Shown here piece after piece: positions 13,528-17,759 of a stretch of 17,759 nt of DNA. This DNA is from SG8-41 sp035456985 (lineage in GTDB: Bacteria > Pseudomonadota > Gammaproteobacteria > Burkholderiales > SG8-41). Within the stretch, counting starts at the first letter, position 1, and each line of letters begins with the position of its first letter. Where the stretch lies: the NCBI GenBank assembly GCA_035456985.1, contig DATICE010000219.1:1-17759 (forward strand), written 5' to 3'. The notes below the pieces were generated by a model. That model did no database searches. It was not told the origin of the DNA and saw only the letters and a list, made by a program, of their open reading frames with translations. Made by a program: the position numbers and the translations under genes.

Positions 13528-14647
13528 ACTGCCTCCCAGCGGTTGTCGCTCTGGCCGCAGCGTCGTCTTTTTTTGACAGTCGCGTGGAAACGATGTGGTC
13601 GACGATGTGCTCGGCATCGCGCCCCACACCTCCCACCAGCGCCGAACTCAGCGAGTAGAGAAAGAGGAGCCCAATGAAGTAAAGACCCGGACAGGCGTCG
13701 ACGATGCCTCGATCATGAATGGGAAGGCCATTGTGGCTGGGCAGCGAGAGATCGATCCAGTTGTAATTGGGTGCGTAGCCGGTGCACCAAATGACGTTCG
13801 ACACCTCGAGGACCCTTCCATTCTCGAGGATGGGATTTCCATTCTTCACCCCGGTCATACGCGGCACTCGTTCGATGCCTGCCGGGGCAAAGTCCTTTCG
13901 TCGCACCCTCCCGAGGGGAATTCCACGAGGGGGATCGAGAAAGTGGTCGCGGAGCTTCCTTCCAAGCGCCGTCTTGACCGTCAACCGGGTTGCCACGAAC
14001 CACATCATGGGCGTGAGCAGGTGATCGAGACGAGTTCCGGCCCGGGCAGGCTCCTGCCCCGTGTCCGGGCCGGATAACCATGTCTGATGATGGGGAGCGA
14101 GTTCCATGGCGATCTCCGCCCCGGAGTTCCCGGCGCCCACGACCAGCACTGCGCCTTTCTGAATTTGGGATGGGTTGCGGTACTCCTTCGAGTGGAGTTG
14201 GACGATGCTCTGATCCAGCTCGCGCGCGAACGACGGAACTCTCGGGTTGTTGAAGGCGCCGGTCGCCACGACCACGTTCTCGGCGGAGAGCGCCTGCTGA
14301 CCACATGTCACTTCGAATCGATCCCCCGTCTTCGCCAGCCGGTCGACCTTGACACCGGTTCGGACAGGAAGCTCGAATGCACGGGCATACGCGTCGAGAT
14401 AGTCGGCGGTCTCGTCCTTTGTCGGATAGGCCCCGGGCGAACCCGGAAACGGCATTCCCGGCAACCCGTTGTAACGGCCCGGTGTAAACAGACGCAACGA
14501 ATCCCACCGATTCCGCCAGGCAGCACCGACGCGGTCGTTCTCGTCGAGGATGACGAACGGCAGCCCCCTTTGCCTGAGGTGGTAGCCGACAGCCAAGCCT
14601 GCTTGGCTTCCACCGATGACGACTGATCCAAGCTGCTGCTCAGTCAT
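13520..14647 (-). CDS. FMO-like flavin monooxygenase (NAD(P)/FAD-dependent oxidoreductase)
   Basis: A 375-aa two-dinucleotide-domain flavoprotein. An FAD-binding motif GGSQAG lies at 12-17 (VVIGGSQAGLAVGYHLRQRG). The NAD(P) motif GAGNSG is at 171-176, ATG at 128-130 is in VVVATGAF, and CTGY is at 288-291. This arrangement is that of the CzcO/FMO-like group, which uses NAD(P)H and O2 to oxygenate N, S or carbonyl centres. The DENDRVGAAWRNRWDSLRLF block is characteristic of that group. ATG 14647 has only a weak ribosome site (GAAG), but it starts 17 bases after the stop of the FAD oxidase, so translational coupling is likely. Its 3' end overlaps the amidohydrolase start by 8 bases. The role would be one oxidation step in the operon's unknown pathway. 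Confidence 0.88.
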   Translation of the reverse strand: MTEQQLGSVVIGGSQAGLAVGYHLRQRGLPFVILDENDRVGAAWRNRWDSLRLFTPGRYNGLPGMPFPGSPGAYPTKDETADYLDAYARAFELPVRTGVKVDRLAKTGDRFEVTCGQQALSAENVVVATGAFNNPRVPSFARELDQSIVQLHSKEYRNPSQIQKGAVLVVGAGNSGAEIAMELAPHHQTWLSGPDTGQEPARAGTRLDHLLTPMMWFVATRLTVKTALGRKLRDHFLDPPRGIPLGRVRRKDFAPAGIERVPRMTGVKNGNPILENGRVLEVSNVIWCTGYAPNYNWIDLSLPSHNGLPIHDRGIVDACPGLYFIGLLFLYSLSSALVGGVGRDAEHIVDHIVSTRLSKKDDAAARATTAGRQYA

Positions 14648-14664
14648 TGGTGCTTCGATGGAGA

Positions 14665-16083
14665 TCAGCTTGCCATTCCGGTCGCTCTGCCCACGGCCGG
14701 CGCGATGTTCTGATTCATGCGGAACAGGTTCGCAGGGTCGTACTTCTGCTTGAGCGCAGCCAGCCGCTGGTAGTTGGCGCCATAAGCGGCCCTGACCCGA
14801 CTCTCGCCCTCGTCACCGAGATAGTTCACATAGACGCCCTGCTCCAGGAATGGCTCCATGGCGCCGTAGCAGGAGCGTCCCCACGCGATGTTGTCGTGCG
14901 ACGCCGCCGGGTCACGCCATGCCCTGAGAACGAGGCAACTGTGCTGTGCGCGTCGATGGCTGAAGGCGGTGTCCCGCTCGCCGACCCGGCCGATCGCGCC
15001 CCCCAAGTGTTCGATCGCCACGGCTGCGAACGGCGAGGGAACATCCGCCGCGAAGAAATCGACGAGCGTCTCGATCGCGTCGTCACTGAAGGTGCGGAAG
15101 AAACCGCTCTTCCAGTAATGACAGAAGCCCGGCGCGAGGACCTCCGTCAGCAGGTTTTGGATGCGGGCGTACGGAGAGGGACCAATGGTGTCTACGATCG
15201 GAGAACCGAACTGCCGAAGGGGCCGCAGGACGCGCTCGCCATCGTCGATGGATCCGCAATAGCACACGATGAAGGCGAGCGCGGGACCTTCCGGGCCCGA
15301 AAGCAGTGTGGCATCGGCCCTCACCTCGTCCGGCGCGGCCAGGGACCAGTCGCGGTAGAAGCGCAGCGTCTCCTTCGCCCGATCCAGAGGGAAGATCAGC
15401 TCGCCACCGAGCACGGGACCCACCGGGTGTACGCGATATTCGAACGAGGTCACCACCCCGAAATTTCCGCCGCCGCCGCGAAGCGCCCAGAAGAGATCGG
15501 CATTATCTTCGACGCTCGCCTTCAGCACGCGTCCGTCTGCGGTCACGACGTCGGCTGAAATCAGGTTGTCACAGGCCAGCCCGTACTTGCGGTTCAGGTA
15601 CCCGATTCCTCCGCCGAGTGTCAGTCCCGCGATGCCCGTCGTTGGAACAATCCCGCCAGTCGATGCCAGCCCGAACGCCTGGGTTTCGCGGTCGAAGTCG
15701 CCCCATGTCGCGCCGCCTTCCGCGCGAGCCGTCTGTGTAACGGGATCCGCCCGCACGCTGCGCATCCGCGACAGGTCGATCACGAGTCCGTCGTTGCACA
15801 CGGCATTCCCGGTCACACCATGGCCGCCGCCTCGAATCGAGACGAGGAGATTGTTTTCGCGAGCAAACATCACGGCCTCCCTCACATCGGCAACGCCCCC
15901 ACATTGCACGATGAGAGCCGGGAACCTATCGATCATCGCGTTGAATACCACACGCGCCCGGTCGTAGCCGTCGTCTCCTCGGCTCAGGACGCCACCAAGA
16001 ACTCGCGAGCGAAAACCGTCGACGGTAGCGTGCGGCAGCATGATCTCCGAACCTGAGCGGGTAGCACACTTCAAAGCTCCCAC
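14665..16083 (-). CDS. FAD-linked oxidase, berberine bridge enzyme-like
   Basis: A 472-aa protein. The FAD_binding_4 (PCMH) domain spans about 50-225, with the flavin-linking His88 in RGGGHGVTGNAV. The second loop is GLASTGGIVPTTGIAGLTLGG (138-158), which has no cysteine where bicovalent members carry one. It is therefore probably monocovalent, through His88. The C-terminal BBE segment is present as YDPANLFRMNQNI. Such enzymes oxidise alcohols, sugars or alkaloid-like substrates and pass electrons to O2. The start GTG 16083 is supported by AGGAGG 7 bases upstream; ATG 16041 is an alternative. The start overlaps the amidohydrolase fragment by 13 bases. The flavin monooxygenase follows 17 bases after its stop. 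Confidence 0.9.
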   Translation of the reverse strand: MGALKCATRSGSEIMLPHATVDGFRSRVLGGVLSRGDDGYDRARVVFNAMIDRFPALIVQCGGVADVREAVMFARENNLLVSIRGGGHGVTGNAVCNDGLVIDLSRMRSVRADPVTQTARAEGGATWGDFDRETQAFGLASTGGIVPTTGIAGLTLGGGIGYLNRKYGLACDNLISADVVTADGRVLKASVEDNADLFWALRGGGGNFGVVTSFEYRVHPVGPVLGGELIFPLDRAKETLRFYRDWSLAAPDEVRADATLLSGPEGPALAFIVCYCGSIDDGERVLRPLRQFGSPIVDTIGPSPYARIQNLLTEVLAPGFCHYWKSGFFRTFSDDAIETLVDFFAADVPSPFAAVAIEHLGGAIGRVGERDTAFSHRRAQHSCLVLRAWRDPAASHDNIAWGRSCYGAMEPFLEQGVYVNYLGDEGESRVRAAYGANYQRLAALKQKYDPANLFRMNQNIAPAVGRATGMAS

Positions 16084-16298
16084 GGCTGTTCCTCCTTTGG
16101 CCGCGTCCTGCTCGCGTCCTGTTCGAGACGCAGGAATCGAACTGCCTTGTGATAGAGAATGTCTCGTTTCTGCTCCGCCGCCAGGAACGGCGCCTGCTCG
16201 ATCTCCTTCATCGAAAACTCATTGCCGTACGCGTCAGTGGACGTCGGCTGCAGCGAAGGTTCCTCCGCATGTCGATGCTCCGCCAAGGACGAAAGCAT
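16071..16298 (-). pseudogene. Amidohydrolase C-terminal remnant
   Basis: A 75-codon frame whose second half, IEQAPFLAAEQKRDILYHKA followed by VRFLRLE, closely parallels the end of the exported amidohydrolase (IEEANYLTAEEKRDIFYNNA followed by ARFLRLE). No metal-binding motif or barrel is present. The first 30 residues do not resemble the family, and the frame upstream runs into a stop near 16395. It is therefore the surviving tail of a second amidohydrolase gene deleted between the 99-aa gene and the FAD oxidase. It still overlaps the oxidase start by 13 bases and contains its ribosome site, which may explain why this tail persists. The ATG at 16298 is nominal. Confidence 0.6.
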
Positions 16299-16410
16299 CG
16301 AGTAGTCGGTCCCGTCCGGAATCGATTCGTTCGGCCAGTGATGGCGCCGACATTCACGCGTGCCATGATCTGTGCCTTCGCTCAGATAGCCGCCTCAGGG
16401 TCGGTCAGTC

Positions 16411-16710
16411 CTAGCTCTCAACCCGAAATATCTCGCGCCGGCCGCTCTCCACGAGGTCGTGATAATCAGCCATCGCCTTCCCCACGGTCTCGTTCGCCGT
16501 GAGCTTCTGCTCGACGGCGAAGAAGTCATCGATCTTCTCGACCTTCGCCTCCGCGACGATGGTCCAGAACGGTTCGCCTGTGACATCGGTGAGCAGGCGC
16601 ATCGGTTCGTGCCCCATCTCTTGGAGCGCGTGCGAGATCGCTCTGAATTTGTCAGCCATCTGGCGGACCTTGCCCGGTTTGCAGTGCAGGACCTCACGAA
16701 TCACGTACAT
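16411..16710 (-). CDS. Small conserved protein, probable ferredoxin-like (dimeric alpha/beta barrel) fold
   Basis: A 99-aa protein, MYVIREVLHCKPGKVRQMAD with a later block containing FWTIVAEAKVEKIDDFF and the end SGRREIFRVES. Its length and apparent beta-alpha-beta alternation suggest the dimeric alpha/beta-barrel superfamily (NIPSNAP and antibiotic-biosynthesis-monooxygenase relatives). Those proteins bind or oxidise small aromatic molecules, or act as accessory subunits. This assignment is structural guesswork, and I know no defined function for this subgroup. ATG 16710 has AGGAG 7 bases upstream and lies 12 bases after the FAD monooxygenase stop, so the pair is cotranscribed. Confidence 0.75.
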   Translation of the reverse strand: MYVIREVLHCKPGKVRQMADKFRAISHALQEMGHEPMRLLTDVTGEPFWTIVAEAKVEKIDDFFAVEQKLTANETVGKAMADYHDLVESGRREIFRVES

Positions 16711-16722
16711 GACACGCTCCTT

Positions 16723-17759
16723 TCAGATCGTCCTTGCCGATGACGTCTCTGCCTCATGCGCGGCAGCCATAATGCGGCCGATGTTCTCGCCCGACATGAA
16801 ATCGGGCAACGGAATGGCGCCGGTGATCGCAGACAGGAACGCGTTGGTGGCGTCCTGGTTGTAACGCAGCGCACCAAAGAGGGCTTGCATCTCCGGCGGC
16901 GGGGGCTCGAGCGCTGCCAGGTGCGTGGTGAACTCGTACATCGGCCGCACGCGTTCATTCCGCGCGGCTTCGTGTGCCGCCAGTCGCTCGTCGAACTCAC
17001 TGCCATCCGCGAGCCCGGCACTCAGCGCCGCCACGACCGCCTCGGCGTCGATGAACGCGTCACTGATGCCCTGTGCGGTAATCGGATCGCGGTTGTAGCT
17101 CGCGTCGCCGACGAGCGCCCACCCCTTGCCATAGGGCTTGCGGAAGTATCCGGGCACGCCCGCCGTGCCGTACCACTTCTCCTCGCGAAGGCCCTCGCGC
17201 ACGCGGGCAAGGAAATCTGGTGCCGCCTCGAGCGCCCGCCAGACGTGGCCGTCGACGTCATTGCGGATGGTCGGAAAGTCCCTGGCGGGCCAGTTCACCA
17301 TCACGAGATGGAGCCCGTCGTTCGTTGGCGCACCACCAAAGGCGACGTGCTCCCGGACATACAGCTCGATATCGTTCTGTCTGAGGCCGCTGAAGTACGA
17401 GTAGTAGGCACACGCCGAGACAGGCTCAGCGTCGTACTCCGCCGCTCGCACGGTTCGGGCCACGAACGAATTCACACCGTCGGCGCCGATGACCACCCGG
17501 GCACGCTCCTCGATCGGCTTCATGCCCTTCGCGTGCCCACGAATGCCGATGACCGTGTCGTTGGCGACAAGCAGTTCGTCGACGATGAAGCCCTCTCGAA
17601 CGTCCGCGCCGGACTCGGCCGCCGCGTTCACGAGAAGCGCGTCGAGCACCGTGCGGCGGGGACAGAAGCCTCCCATCCCGTCGTTCGCGTCGGGAATCGT
17701 GCCGCGCAGCGCAAATGGACCCACATCGAACGTCATTCGCCGGCAAATAGGCGGCACCC
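16723..17759 (-). CDS. FAD-dependent monooxygenase (PHBH-like), N-terminus beyond the window
   Basis: An open frame enters from the right edge; 345 codons are visible and the 5' end is missing. The DG motif GADGVNS and the FAD-ribityl motif GDASYNRDPITAQGISDAF are those of class A flavoprotein monooxygenases (p-hydroxybenzoate hydroxylase-like). These use NAD(P)H and O2 to hydroxylate or epoxidise organic substrates. The N-terminal GxGxxG dinucleotide fold must lie outside the window, so the apparent GTG at 17757 is internal. The C-terminus (ALRYNQDATNAFLSAITGAI) matches that subgroup's normal ending, so the gene is complete at this side. It is the first visible gene of the minus-strand flavoenzyme operon and is followed after 12 bases by the 99-aa protein. 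Confidence 0.88.
   Translation of the reverse strand, partial: VPPICRRMTFDVGPFALRGTIPDANDGMGGFCPRRTVLDALLVNAAAESGADVREGFIVDELLVANDTVIGIRGHAKGMKPIEERARVVIGADGVNSFVARTVRAAEYDAEPVSACAYYSYFSGLRQNDIELYVREHVAFGGAPTNDGLHLVMVNWPARDFPTIRNDVDGHVWRALEAAPDFLARVREGLREEKWYGTAGVPGYFRKPYGKGWALVGDASYNRDPITAQGISDAFIDAEAVVAALSAGLADGSEFDERLAAHEAARNERVRPMYEFTTHLAALEPPPPEMQALFGALRYNQDATNAFLSAITGAIPLPDFMSGENIGRIMAAAHEAETSSARTI

Noticed and set aside
14647..15558. 303-codon plus-strand frame
   Set aside because: Shadow of the FAD-linked oxidase on the other strand.
1..17759. CRISPR arrays, tRNA or rRNA genes, insertion sequences
   Set aside because: No regularly spaced repeats, no cloverleaf or rRNA segments, and no transposase or terminal inverted repeats were found on reading both strands by eye.

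Overview
This is a GC-rich (by eye well above 60 %) bacterial chromosomal window of 17,759 bases with dense gene packing, Shine-Dalgarno-led starts including GTG and TTG, and paired ECF sigma/anti-sigma genes. The mix (DinB-fold proteins, many class I methyltransferases, flavin enzymes, an Amidohydro_2 protein, a stand-alone diadenylate cyclase) would suit a soil bacterium such as an Acidobacteriota (Vicinamibacteria-like) member. No rRNA, tRNA or marker gene is present, so that placement is only an impression.

Left part (1-2861): the 3' end of a di-haem cytochrome c peroxidase/MauG-like gene, then a DinB-like protein. A debris zone follows (about 1011-1640), where a rhodanese gene without its natural start abuts, head to head, a fragment of a type IV secretion coupling protein (VirD4/TraG/TraD type). 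About 620 bases without a recognisable gene come next; they contain a very strong hairpin (1704-1745). The section ends with a stand-alone DisA_N-type diadenylate cyclase.

First regulatory operon (minus strand, 5201 to 3225): DUF1059 protein, ECF sigma factor, zinc-binding (ZAS) anti-sigma factor and a class I methyltransferase with a hydrophobic N-terminal extension. A MOSC-domain protein is transcribed divergently from 5309; the space between holds concentric inverted repeats.

Second regulatory operon (minus strand, about 10283 to 6085): another ECF sigma factor, another ZAS anti-sigma factor, two different methyltransferases and an acyl-CoA-dehydrogenase-fold flavoprotein. Both sets begin sigma -> anti-sigma (ATGA overlap) -> methyltransferase. 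Divergent from it are an intact alpha/beta hydrolase (10411-11241) and a second hydrolase gene broken by one in-frame TAA (11459-12394).

Right part (minus strand, 17759 to 12607): a tightly packed flavoenzyme operon. In order: FAD monooxygenase (cut by the window edge), a 99-aa small protein, a remnant of an amidohydrolase C-terminus, a berberine-bridge-like FAD oxidase, an FMO-like flavin monooxygenase, and an exported Amidohydro_2 enzyme that resembles the remnant. The set looks like a small-molecule oxidation pathway of unknown substrate.
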